Positions 31,949 through 44,600 of a DNA stretch of 64,000 nucleotides are shown piece by piece; the stretch's first letter is position 1; every line of letters begins with the position of its first letter. The position numbers were made by a program, and so were the translations under genes. Source of the stretch: Mytilus edulis (lineage: Eukaryota > Mollusca > Bivalvia > Mytilida > Mytilidae). The stretch spans positions 74,265,960 through 74,329,959 of the forward strand of contig NC_092345.1 of the NCBI RefSeq assembly GCF_963676685.1, read 5' to 3'. The notes under the pieces are model-generated. The model was not told the DNA's origin and searched no databases. It saw only the letters and a list, made by a program, of their open reading frames with translations.

Positions 31949-34900
31949 ATGAAGAAACTGCTCAAACTTAGTATCAAGTCAACAAAATCAAAGAACAACG
32001 AAATAGACAATCATGAAGATTTTTCGGATGACGAATTTCTAAAAGATGATAACGAAAATAGTGAAAATTTTAGACAGGACAAAATTCTTCCGGATTTAGA
32101 AACTGATATGCCAAGCAGAGCATGGAGAAGAATGAGTGAAAAACAAACTTTTAAAACCGTAGCCCCACTGAATATTCATTCCCCAGTAAAACCTGATTGT
32201 TTACGATTTGTTTGTTTGTCTGATACACACTCTAAGCTCCATGTAGACGATATGTCGAAATTCTATGTTCCTCCTGGGGACATCTTACTACACGCAGGAG
32301 ATTTCACGATGAAAGGGAGACCGCTGGAAATCGAACGATTCAATGAAGCACTAGGTAAGAATTCATAATATGAGCATTCAGTAGTATTCTTTGAAAAAAG
32401 TGGAAGTATAATAACATTTGGATTTACTTTATGTTGGACTGAGCCGATCACAAGACCAAAAAAGTGTTAATTGCTGATAATTGATTTATGATTACTTAGC
32501 GTTCAGTGGCAAACATTTCATTCATATTCAAAGTCATCCTGAAAATTCATGAATTATTTGTACTGGAAGTGAAGCAACCATCAATCAAACAATAACACGC
32601 AGAGAGTATCGCACAAACACTAAGCAAGCAAGACATCAGGCCTCAAGGTCATAAAACTTTCGAGCATGATTTTTGTACTCAGACTCGAAAATCAACCAAT
32701 CAAATTGCTGGATTTCATGTTTCGAGCATGATTTTTGTGCTCCGAGCACTGAGCAAAGTTTTATGCCTTCAAGGCCGGGTGACACGTCCAAAATTCTACT
32801 GGACACGTCTGCGTAATAGTCATACATGACACCTAGCCGAACTGGATGACTTTATTTTTATACCAGAGGGTGAAACACTGAAGAAGATACTGACTTGGGA
32901 TAGGCGCATGGACATGGGACGGGTTATACTGTTTTTTAAGATTTCAGTGATCCACCTTTTATTCTCAATTGAGTGTCGAAATGTGCGTAAGCGTTCAATA
33001 AAGTTAATTTGATAGTACAGAAAAAGCCCCCATGATATAAAAGATAACAAAACTAAAAGTACGCATGTGACAAAATGATGCCTTTGTATATATTTGAAAA
33101 CCTTCTTGATAAAACAAGGTATATCTATGGTATTTTATAGATGTAAGATTATTAGTAGAAATATTTTCTTGAAACTATATATGATTACTAGTATACACTT
33201 GTAATTACAATCACCACTGTATAATGCCACACAAGCACAACCACGATGGATATTACATAGGATCACAGAATGGTCTCCTTCACTTAAATTTAACATGCTG
33301 GTATGAAATCATGCCTCCCTGTGATTTAATATTGGCCACTATAAATAGTTCGGAATATAATATTAGTTACATAGTGTGTTAGTAACATAATATGATATAT
33401 ATGGGGGTCAGTAAATTTCATATGGGATGAGAGCGAACCTCGAATCTTCATAAGGAATTTACTGACCCCGTATACGTATATCGTATTAGGTCACTAGCAC
33501 ACTTTGCAACGAATTTATCTTACCGACTGTCTTAACAAGTGGTATTTACACTTGTGGCTAATTAAAGTGATCAAGTCTCCAATAACGTGTGTATTTTAAA
33601 AGAACCTATACCTTACTTCCCCATTATTCTATACAAAAACAAATATCAACAATTACAATAAAAACTTGTTAGCTATATATTTATTTCAATCGTTCATCAT
33701 CAATTTCTTCTTCTGTTGAAACCTTTAAGATTTTACCTCAATACACGTGTTGTTTTAAAATATGGACGTGACACCACTACTAACAGTGTATTGAAATACC
33801 GGTAAGCCTTATATGGAATATACACGGTCTCCACGCGGTTACTTTTAACCATTCATATTCCTAGAAATGTATAGCAGGTAAAATAAATGTTTATCCATCA
33901 TCACCACAAAAGGTACACAATACTGTAGAAAGCTTTGATTGGATCTCTACACTGGATATGAAGACTGCATTTTGACTCTTAGATGTCTGTCGGTTTTGTG
34001 TGTCTTGGATTGTTGTCATGTGGTAGTGATCGAATGTCTCATTGATATAATAAATATTTTTTTAAGCCATTGCCCGACATAATAATACAAAAAGCAAGCA
34101 TTTACAAACATGCCTTTTTGCATGGTGATAATATGAAGAATTAATGAGCGTGATAAGCTTAAGTATTAAGAAAAAAAGGTAAATAATGCGACTACAGATT
34201 AAGGATTAAACATAAGATTCTGAATGAACATAATTTAAATTATATATTTTCACACTCAAAGAAGTGCATTTCTGTATTATGCATGGCTGTGTGTGAAATT
34301 GAATATGTTTTATTTCAGGTAAACTTCCTCATAAAAAGAAGATTGTAATCGCAGGAAATCATGAGTTGTCTTTTGACGACAGTCTTTTTACCGAAACTAA
34401 CTGTTTCGGAGAGAGTATTGGAACAGTAGAACGTTATCTCAAAACCAAAGGATTGAAATCTGTTAGAGGATTATTGACTAATGCTATTTATTTACAAGAT
34501 TCGATGGTTACTGTTTGTGGAATAAATATCTATGGATCTCCTTGGTAAATATTTTTGATGAAACTGAATTATTTATATTGCACTGTTTAACATGTTTAAC
34601 TTCAACTTCACGACCTAACGGTGTGATATAACATGTGGCTTTCATGCGTTTGCCTGGCTTGATGTAACTGTATGACATAACATATGTCTTTCTTGCAGTT
34701 GACAGCTAACGGAAACTGGCATAAAATGTATCTGTCATGCAATTGATAGCTAAGTAGCTGTGTGGCATCAATTCTGTCTTTCATACAGTAAATAGCTTAG
34801 GATAACTATGTGGCATCGTGTGTTTCTTTCAAGAGGTTTATGGCTAAAAATGGTATCATATAGGTAACAGTGTGGCAATATATGTATTTTTCGTCCAGGT

Positions 34901-37649
34901 GGTGGCTTACGGGTATCTGTGTAACATCATATTTGCCATCTTGCAGTTGATGTCTTACGGTAACTGTGGCATATGATGAATAACGATAACTATGTGGCAT
35001 CATTTGTTTCTTTTAATCAATATAGGTTACTTTGAGGCATCAATTGTGTCCTTCATATAGTTGATGAATAAAGATATTAACTGTGAGGCCACAAATCTGT
35101 TTTTTATGCACTTTAACATTATATTTCAACCTATATTTCAGCAATGTAAATGAAAATAGATATCGGAAAGCTTGTTCGAATCAGACTCCCTCATAAATGT
35201 TGTCGCATGAAGTGGAATGCCTTTTTTTCGTGACTGTGTACCTTATTTTTACATGCATTGATATCAAATGTTTTAGGCAACCCCGATTTTGTGATTGGGC
35301 GTTCAATGTTATTCGTGGTGAAGAAATATTGCAGAAATGGAATTGGATACCTGAAAATGTTGATATTCTCATAACACATGGACCACCTGTTGGTGAGTTT
35401 TATATAAGTATATCACGCCCTTTTCTTCACGGTACGATATTGTATTAACAATTATTAGCTTAACAACTAGTTAATATAAATAATTGTATTGCATGATATA
35501 ATAATATCAAAAACAAATCTCATGAATTTTAGTCGTCGTATTTAGCACAACCTTTATCGGCTTTAAATGCTATTAATATTCGTATTTGATTTGGTATTCC
35601 TACTCGTTTTAATTTGAGTGGCACTGATGTGTCTTATGAAAACGTAGGACTGGCGATCTTAATTATAAGCCTTGTATCTGTGATAAGTTGTTACGTTTTT
35701 TATACTAACTTAAGAGATATGGCGTACATGCATGTATAAATGGACGTCAAGTTCATGTATAAGGTTTTATTTAGGTTCTATTTTCGATAATCAAGTCATT
35801 TCGTTTTAAAATTGGTGATAAAATATCATCTTTCAACTATATTAGATTCATTTTTAAGTTATTATTTTTTTTTATAGAAAACGGATATTCTAAATAGTTA
35901 TCAAAGGTACCAGGATTATAATTTAATACCACAGGCACGCGTTTCGTCTACATAAGACTCATCAGTGACACTCAGATCAAAACAGTTAAAAGGCCAAACA
36001 AGTACAAAGTTGAAGAGAATTGAGGACCGAAAGTTTCAAAAAGTTGTGCCAAATACGGCTAAGGTAATCTACTCCTTGGATAGAAAAATCCTTAGTTTTT
36101 CGAAAAATTTAAAGTTTTGTAAACAGGAAATTTATTAAAATGACCATATAATTGGGATTCATGTCAACACCGAAGTGGTGACTACTGGGCTGGTGATACC
36201 CTCGGGGACGAAACGTCCACCAGCAGTGTCATCGACCCAGTGGTGTAAATAGTTATCAAATGTACCAGGATTATAATTTAATACCACAGACGCGCGTTTC
36301 GTCCACATAAGACTCATCAGTAATGCTTAGATCAAAATAGTTAAAACGCCAAACAAGTACAAAGTTGAAGAGCATTGAGGACCCAAAGTTCCAAACAGTT
36401 GTGCCAAATACGGCTTAGGTATTGTAAACAATTAAATGATCAGCTTGCCTTATCGATTTCTTTGAACCCTACTTATTGTCCCTTGGTTCGAAACGTCAAT
36501 TTATATCTTTGTTGGTATTTCCATGCCATTATTTCAAAACTGTAGGAGCTAGGTTACAAGAAGACTGAACTGCAAAAATCATCATCGGGACAAGTGGTGT
36601 ACTTGTTTTTAAGTTAGTGACCCTGGAATAATTTGTTGGTTAATTAAAAAAAAATATGAATGGTTGGGGCTATCCAAATGGCAACCACACGTTACTAAAA
36701 ATATACGATAGGGATATTTAGTATCAATTTAAGCTCGATTAAGTGATTAGGTGCTGAAGATGGTCCATACTTTAAATGTAAATTTTTACTCCTCAGGTCA
36801 CGGTGATGTAACCAAGGCTGGGATAAATGTTGGTTGTGTTGAACTTTTGAACACAGTACAGAAACGTGTAAAACCAAAGTATCATTTATTTGGTCACATA
36901 CATGAGGGTAAGTCGTTCCCAAAACTAAAAACAAAACTCACAACAGAAACATCAGAACACGCATATTAAAGGATTATATTTTGATGTGTAAAAGTATAGC
37001 ATCACTTAGTTTGAACCTTCATAAAAATCATACTAATGAACTGAAAGTTTCAGTTCATTAGAAAGCACGATTAGCAAGGTAAGTTTTTAAAAATAAAACG
37101 CTGCGACGCACGTTTTCAGTTTTATTTCTGTAAACACAAATGCACTCGATTTTTAGATGGATAGTTTTATTTTGGTGAAATTGGACCAGTTTATAAGTGT
37201 CGATAGATTGGTAAAGAGAAATTGGCGGTCCGGATTATTACATTCATCAGAATAAATTGATGTGTAATGTGCAATGAATATACATTTTATCTCTAAATAT
37301 AAATCCAGAAAATCACTTATCTTCGTTTTGTCAACAGAAGCATAAACGAAGAACTTCATTGATATGTTTCTTCTTTTAAGGTTATGGACTAACAACAGAT
37401 GGAGAAACATTGTTTATCAATGCATCATCTTGTACCAAAGGATATAAACTGTGTAATCCACCAATAATATTTGATGTGCCCTTGCCTCCTGGCCAGTCAA
37501 AAGACAGTTTACTTGAAAGTGTCGAACTTGTGTATTTTTCAAAAGAGGAATCTTCTAGTAAACCAGTAATAGACATCAGCCAAAAAGACAAAAATAACAA
37601 ACTATTGACCTTAACACAGTTGAAATTGACGAAAACTAAAACTGAGTAG
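31949..37649 (+). CDS. MPPED1/2: MPPED1/2-like metallophosphoesterase, tandem copy A
   Basis: Five exons (31949-32354, 34319-34544, 35277-35392, 36797-36907, 37381-37649) with GT..AG introns in phases 1, 2, 1, 1 give 375 residues. Calcineurin-like phosphoesterase motifs appear in order: SDTH (D92, H94), HAGDFT (D118), IAGNHE (N149, H150), THGPP (H245) and GHIHEGYG (H283, H285). Family landmarks IYGSPWQP and GCVELLNTVQ place it with MPPED1/MPPED2, metal-dependent enzymes with phosphodiesterase activity in vitro; the natural substrate is not settled. Mammalian MPPED2 has Gly in place of the first His of GHIH, whereas this copy keeps His, as MPPED1 does. About 85 residues precede the catalytic domain: a Lys-rich start and an acidic stretch. 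The ATG at 31949 is chosen because copy B starts at the equivalent place. No signal peptide is visible. Confidence 0.93.
33373..33503. repeat. 131-bp imperfect palindrome (foldback)
   Basis: Two arms of about 50 bp. The left (AGTGTGTTAGTAACATAATA to GGGGTCAGTAAATTTCATAT) is the inverse, with scattered mismatches, of the right (ATAAGGAATTTACTGACCCC to GGTCACTAGCACACT). It lies in the first intron of phosphoesterase copy A and is absent from copy B. Confidence 0.85.
34600..35090 (+). repeat. Degenerate intron minisatellite, copy A (about 9 units)
   Basis: Units of about 50-60 bp follow the pattern GGTAACTGTGTGGCATCA, then TGTCTTTCATGCAGTTGATG, then GCTAA. The same family fills the same intron of copy B (44090-45000), so it predates the gene duplication. 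Confidence 0.75.
35892..36420. repeat. Dispersed mussel repeat, 1.5 tandem units
   Basis: A unit starting AAATAGTTATCAAAGGTACC (35892) starts again at 36247, 355 bp later. It includes ACGCGTTTCGTCTACATAAG and CGAAACGTCCACCAGCAGTG. I recognise this as one of the commonest repeats of Mytilus genomes. It lies in the third intron of copy A. Confidence 0.8.
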
Positions 37650-37715
37650 CAGTAACAGTTTATAATACATTATTTTTTCAACATTAATACCTCTTAGTTG
37701 CATATGTAAACGAGC

Positions 37716-37721
37716 ATTAAA
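37716..37721 (+). promoter_or_regulatory. ATTAAA poly(A) signal candidate, copy A
   Basis: The common variant hexamer lies 67 bp after the stop codon. No AATAAA was seen near the stop. Confidence 0.3.
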
Positions 37722-38489
37722 TATGGTGATATTTTAATTTATATGCCGAACAATCGACCGTATGTATACCATTGTCAATTAAATTGTATCTTGTATTTTG
37801 TCTTATAATGATAATGAGTATGTGTGAGAAATTTGCTCAAACATTATTACATGTAGAATACAATTGACCAATATAAATGTGTGGAATAAGCACAGTTTTG
37901 CGACAAGATAGAACAGATTTAAAGAGTGAAACAAAATCTAAGCGCAAAATTGAAGTTTAATGTAAATTTTAGTTACTTTCATAATTAAACTAGCTTAGTT
38001 TTTTCATTTAAGGAAAATGTAGGGCCATTAATTGCTTTGTTTATATGAATGAAATTGTATATTCAGAAATCTAATAATGTCATCAACGACTAAATATGAT
38101 GAAATTACAAAATCCATAAAACTTTAGATACAATCTCGGTGTACATAACGTATTGACAAAAGTCATCACTAATCGGTTGATAGTACCCACAAGGAGTCAC
38201 AAACTTCCAGTATAGGTCTCTACTCTTATCGTTGGGATGGAATGTTTGTTCCATAGTGTACTTTATTCAGTGCTGAAAACGTTCAGCGAAATTTCTAGAC
38301 GAAGAACACCAGAGATATATCTCTTAGAAAGTTCATTCACATTTGATCTTTCTTAATAAGACCATTAAATGGATGACACCTGTTGTTCCATGTTGAAGTA
38401 ATGCTCATCGTTACGCACAGTGAGAACGGTGTGCAAATTTCTCAAATAATCTTTTTAAAATAGAAGTTTGATTTATTGTTGAGTGAGTT

Positions 38490-39850
38490 TGTATGGAAGA
38501 GGGGCGAAAGATATCAGAGGCACAGTCAAACTCATAGATTGAAAATAAACCGACAACGCCATGGCTAAAAAATAAAAAGACAAACAGACAAATAATAATA
38601 TAGAAGACATAACATAGAAAACTAAAGACTAAGCAACACGAACTTCACCAAAAAACTGTTGGTGATCTCAGGTGCTCAGGGTAAGCAGATCCTGCTCCAC
38701 ATGTGGCACCCGTCGTGTTGCTTATGTTATTACAAATCCGGTAAATAGTCTAATTCGGTAAGTCACATTCGTAAAAAGGGAAGTTTATTGTTGTTACTAC
38801 ATAAGGAACATATCCGATATCAACTGTGAAACGGTTATTCCATAACGGTCAACCAACTCGTGGTGGCGTCCGTAAAATTTACGAAGTGATGACTTCAACT
38901 TCACCATTTGGAACTCTTGGTTTAATAACTTCCTTGTGAGCAGCACTCCTCTATCCAGGAAATCATGATCGGAAATACAAGCCCGGGAATATCGTATCAA
39001 TTGGGAGATATATACTCCGTATGCAGGCGCTGTTGGAATGTTACTACATAGAAATGGAAATTTCACAATTGGGAAGCTGAAATCATCTCTTTTTCGTAAA
39101 GTTTATTTTCAACCGGCCCTCATTGTCAATTTCTAGATGTAAGTCATGATATGAGGCATACTTGACTGTATCTGTAGTATCCTTTATCTCTAGTTCGATG
39201 GGATAGATTCGTTCAACATAGTCACCAAATTTTTGTATTAATTAGTGAGAGAACATCATCTTTATAGCGGAACGTAAAGTTAAAGGATGTTGTACACTTC
39301 TTATCTTTCTTCCTCAGAAGTTCCTTTATGAAGTCAGCCTCGTAACAAAAAAAAAAAAGTCGGCAGGAAGAGGTGCACAATTGTTTCCGATTGGAATTCC
39401 AACAGCCTGTTGAAAAACAAGTCCTCCAAACGTAACAAACATGTTGTCAATCACGTCAGTTTCAGAGATTTTTTTGTTTGAATCAGAGTGATTCTTTACA
39501 AAGTATGATTTATCCCTCTCCAATACAAGATACGTGTATCAATGTTCGTCTTTCTTTTAAATGAAACAAAGTAATACCGAATTAACACCGACTTTCGGTG
39601 TCGTCCGCCAGGGAATTTCACTACAAATATTTAAAGCTCCAGTTGAAGACAACACTTTCGCCTTTTTAAAGGTGCATTTATAATTTGTTCAAATATCATC
39701 GTTCTCATTCCATCAATGGATACCTGCTATAAGGGTTTATCTAAACAGAGACATGAATCAATTAAAACTCAACATTTTATTTAAAATGCACAACCATCAA
39801 GAAAAACATAGTCAAATGAAGAAAAAAGCGAATTGCTATTCAAAAGTTTA
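38490..39850 (-). pseudogene. Decayed RT retroelement between the two phosphoesterase genes
   Basis: On the minus strand, 39523-39326 includes QQAVGIPIGNNCAP, an RT motif of the GIPMGTNCAPL type. 39066-38797 reads PAYGVYISQLIRYSRACISD, RKLLNQEF and LRKFYGRHHELVDRYGI. Between and upstream are stops, frameshifts and a poly-T/A slip near 39349. Non-coding 3' sequence of the same family follows to about 38490. It is the same subfamily as 29046-29600. Element class is uncertain, and it is clearly inactive. Confidence 0.75.
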
Positions 39851-40976
39851 GTTCAAAAAGTAACTGTAATTAATGGTGCTAGTTCGCGTTGAGTTTCTGA
39901 TTTTTTTTTTTATCGTACACAGAAAATGTCAATGTAGGTGCTTATGATTGATTTGAGTCGGTTTAACGCTTCCTGTGATATGTTGCTTATTTCAGACTGC
40001 ATTCTGAGAATATTAGAAGGGTGACAGGGTTTGGAATGCTTTCTCGAACATCTTGGAGAGTATTCGTTCTCCCACCTGTCGGTGGCATCTCACAAAACGT
40101 TTTAAGAAAAACACTTATCACTCTCAATTACATATGTAAAAATATGGTAATAAATGGATATTCAATTAATGAAAGTTATCAAATATATAAAGTTAAATGA
40201 AATATGAATACTCTCAGACTGGTAGTTTTCATTTTTGGCGAAAATTACAGAAGAGAGATACTGTACACAGTATTATGATCCACAAGGTACAATCAGCAGA
40301 AAATAAATGTAAATAATTCTTTATACAATGTTTTAGAGCTGCCATCGATGAAGATATATTTAGGTTCGCGACACAGGCTCTATAGTTTCGTGAGGAGATA
40401 AATTACATTATTAATTCATGGTCCGCTAGAATACGAATTAGCATCCTCAAAAAAATCAGGGGTCAATAAATTAAAGAAGTTGTAAATCACTTGTAATGGA
40501 TCATTAAATACAGGTCAACTAAGATTTTGGTAGATGTATTCATGTATATAGCTTTTGATATTATAATTACAGTTGTTGATAGATTTTGGCCCTCTAATCT
40601 TATTCTGTTCTATAGAGTAGATGGACAAAATAAAAGATACAAAAAAGTATAAACAAAAACACCGAGCTTTAAGGTAAATTATAAAATTGGGAAGTCCATA
40701 AAACCTGACAAAATGAAACGCTCGACTCAACCAATGAAACACTGGAAAACAACTGTTAAATATAATAGTTGAGTACGTGGAAATACGTTTTAGAATTGAA
40801 CAATATGTTCTGAAAAAAATAACCTAAAAAAAGTAAAAGACAAAGTAGAGTTTATACACCAAGCGGATGAGGTTGATCAGAAGAACTTCTTTTACAATAA
40901 AAATAAGAGAAAAACGTTTTTATTTTTCCAATTTAAAGTCCTTGATTTGAATTTACAAACTTTAGTACTAATCTGT
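39851..40976. other. Intergenic between the phosphoesterase copies, nothing recognised
   Basis: AT-rich; the minus-strand frame at 40515-40742 is not supported by any motif. Confidence 0.4.
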
Positions 40977-41105
40977 TATCCGTATTTTTTCTCTTCCGAT
41001 CTCGATTTAAAGTTTACCACCCGTGTGTTTACAAACAAAGCTCACATGTCATGCGTCACCAGGTTTTCATAGTTAGGACCAGGAACATAAAGTAAGACCA
41101 TTAAA
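40977..41105 (+). promoter_or_regulatory. Candidate promoter/5' non-coding exon of the second phosphoesterase gene
   Basis: This is the counterpart of 30460-30602. It shares TATCCGTATTT, CCGATCTCGATTT and TGTTTACAAACAAA (41026-41039), about 600 bp before the start codon versus about 1.4 kb in copy A. A donor-like CATTAAA|GTAAAA at about 41100 matches the position of the copy A donor. The intron would end at ATTTGTAG (about 41618-41625) or TTTAAAG just before the ATG. Confidence 0.42.
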
Positions 41106-41644
41106 GTAAAACTGTCACTTTGTATCATTTCTTTGTAAACTATTCTTTTTGTTGAGGTTCAAATATAAAATATATCTAAGTGGAATGTATCTCCTACTTT
41201 AGGTTTTTCTGATATGTGTTTTAGTATAAACTCCTCTACTAGTAGAATAAACTACTTTAGGTTAACGGAAGTATATTTTCCCTTTTTTTTGTGTTTATTT
41301 TTTTTTTATTTTTTACAAATATGGTAATAACATAAATCTTATCATGAAGAGGTTTCAGTGTTTATTTATTATTAAGGCTATCTTTAACAGATCTTGTATA
41401 CAAGTATCATGTATATAGTTTTTTTCCATCCTTCGTGTTAATTATGATGATAATTAATTACAGAAATGATTATTCATAGATAACATCAATTTCCATAATT
41501 TTTATTTTTGCATTAAAGTAAAATCTTTTTGATAGATATTTTCACATTAAAAATAAAGGTCCACTCTAAGATTTACAAAATGAACTGACAATGACAAATC
41601 TCAATGTATCTTTATATTTGTAGAAATATTTAAAGTCAAAGAAA

Positions 41645-44600
41645 ATGAGGAAGCTTGGTTTGAGGTCAACAAAATCAAAGAAAAATTATAGGGATATTAA
41701 AGATTTCTCGGATGAAGAATTGGAAATATATAAAGATAAGGACGCAAAAAATGAAAACTTTAGACAGGTCAACATTCTTCCGGATTTAGAAACTGATATG
41801 CCAAGCAGAGCTTGGAGAAGGATAAGTGAAAAACAAACTTATAAAACAGTTGCCCCACTGAATATTCATTCCCCAGTAAAACCCGATTGTTTACGATTTG
41901 TTTGCTTGTCTGATACACACTCTAAGCTCCATGCAGACGATATGTCGAATTTTTATGTTCCTCCTGGAGATATCTTACTACACGCAGGAGATTTCACAAA
42001 CGAAGGGAGACTATTTGAAATCGAAAAGTTCAATACATTTCTTGGTAAGAATGCACAATTTGGATGCAATAGTATATTGAACTGTGCCGATCACTCTGTT
42101 AGGTTAGAATTGTCTATGATTGAGTTATTTACTGTTTTCTTGACTTTCAAGAAACATTTCATTCATATTCAAGACACACAAAAAATAAGCATTCCGTATA
42201 GGGTAGGTTGACCGGGAAGACAGCCGGGAAATCTAAACTGACATTTGAAATAAAGAAAATATGTTTGGTATGACGTCTGTTGCATTGTTCATATGGATCT
42301 CTAGAAAGTTTTGTTACAAGCATATAAAAAGTTGTTCTTAAATGAATGCATTATTTGTAGCTGGATATAAGGAAACCAACGCTCAATCAATATACAGCAA
42401 CTCAAGGGCACAACACTAAAAGACTTCTAGATGTGAACATGTGATCGTCAAAATTTAGACAAGTTTAGCATAGTCAATCAAATTCATTGCCTAATTGTCG
42501 AACCACTTTAGTATGCTTAAACTAGAGACAACTACTGAAGAAGTTTCTGACTTTGGATAGACACGTGAACATGGGTCGGGTTAAACGATCTTTTGAAAGA
42601 TCTCTGTGACCCCCTTTAATCTCAAAAGAGTGTCATATGTAATATGTCAACTTTCTTTAAAATTAGCACAGGAAAATTACCCTTTTATAAAGCTTAAAAA
42701 GATAACAATTTTACAAGTCCAATATGACTGGCTTTTTATATCTCAAAATCAACTTCATGAAACCAGGACTGTCCATGGTATTCTATGTATGTTAATCCTT
42801 TTGATCAGGAAAAACATTTTTGATCATGATTTGTCAAATGAATATCTATATCACAATATTTGTGATAGATAGTTGAGAGTTCTTTCACTATTTCAAAATT
42901 TACACAATATGATGTACTGTTTATATCTTTGAAAATATATTTGATAAAACTTTAACTGTCTATGTATTCTTTAGATGTTAGATTATAAGTTAAAAAAAAT
43001 ACAAAATAACAAGTACTCGCTATCAGATTTTCAATCAAGTATAATGAAGTCATTAATTCACCTTTGTACCAGGAACCATGAAATTAATGTGTCACAATGG
43101 ATATCTAAAAGACAACATTTCAGCCTTATTTTGCTATTCTAAATTAATGGCAGATTTTAGTTTGATAAATATATATTCTACCTGACTGCATCGAGTGTGA
43201 TACGAAATTTATCAACTCGAGACACTTAAATTTTCAAACTTAAAACGCGAAATATTAAATCTAATAATCAAAATGTAATTGCAAATAGTGGATAAATATA
43301 GTATTGCACGAGATTTTGTGGTGGTATCTGTTCCTTTACTGATTTTTAGACGGTAGGCAGACAATCATAATCCTTCTTTTCGAATGATCTACAAAATGAT
43401 TTTTTTAGTGACGTGAACCGACTTGGTCGCGTTTTTTCATGAAACGTAATAAAAATTTCAGAGGAAAGCAAGTAAAATAGACGTCATAATCGAATTTTGA
43501 TTTAATAAAAATAATCAACAGGTCAGGAAAAGTATAAATCAAGTAAGAATTAGAGCAATGCATTTACTTTGCATAATATACTAGAGTATTATAAAAAGTC
43601 AAGATAACTTAGTTTTTCTATTGAGGGATAAGTTCGGTATACTAGTATGCAGAATTGACGACTATGGTAAGTTCAAAGTATCAAAGTAAACGCATTTGAA
43701 AAGATTTATTCAATTCATGTATAAAAATGATGTAAATGAGTAATTGTTATACTCATAGAAATATATCATGGATCCATGGATATGAGTGAAACTGATTTGT
43801 TTTATTTCAGGTAATCTATCTCATAAAAAGAAGATTGTAATCGCAGGGAATCACGAGTTGTCTTTTGACAGAACTCTTTTTGCGGAGGAACACTGTTTTG
43901 AAGAGAGAAATGATAAAGTAAATCATTATCTCAGATCCAAAGGACTAAAATCTGTTAGAGAACTAGTGACTAACGCTATTTATTTACAAGATTCAATTGT
44001 TTCTGTTTGTGGAATAAATATCTATGGATCTCCTTGGTAAATATTTTTTATGAAACTCTAAATTAAGATCACATTGTTAAATTCAACTAGACGACTTAAC
44101 TGTGTGACATTATATGTGTCTTTATTGAAGTTGTTTGCTTGATGTAACTGTTTGGCATAGAATGTGTCTTCGTGCACTTACTTTCTGTACGTCATAAAAT
44201 ATGTTGTTCTTGTAGTTGAAGGCTATGTACTGTGTAGCATTGGTTCTGTGATTCGTGCAGATGATAGATAAAAGTAGCTGAGTGGTATCATTTATTTCTT
44301 TTTAAACAGTTTATGGCTAAATTTAACTTTGTGGCGTCATTTGTGTCTTTCATTCAGTTGCTGGATAAAGGTAAATATATGGCATCGTATGTCCTTCTTC
44401 CAGATAATGAATTACAGTTAATGTGATATCATGTGTGTCTTTTGTGGAGTTGTTTGCGCAATTTAACTGTGTTGCATCATGTGTGTATTTCGTGCAGTTG
44501 ATTGATAAAGGTAACTATGTGGCATGATTTGCTTCTTTCAAGCAGTTGATGGCTTAAGGTAACATTAAGGGTATCATATTGATCTTTTATGCAGAAATAG

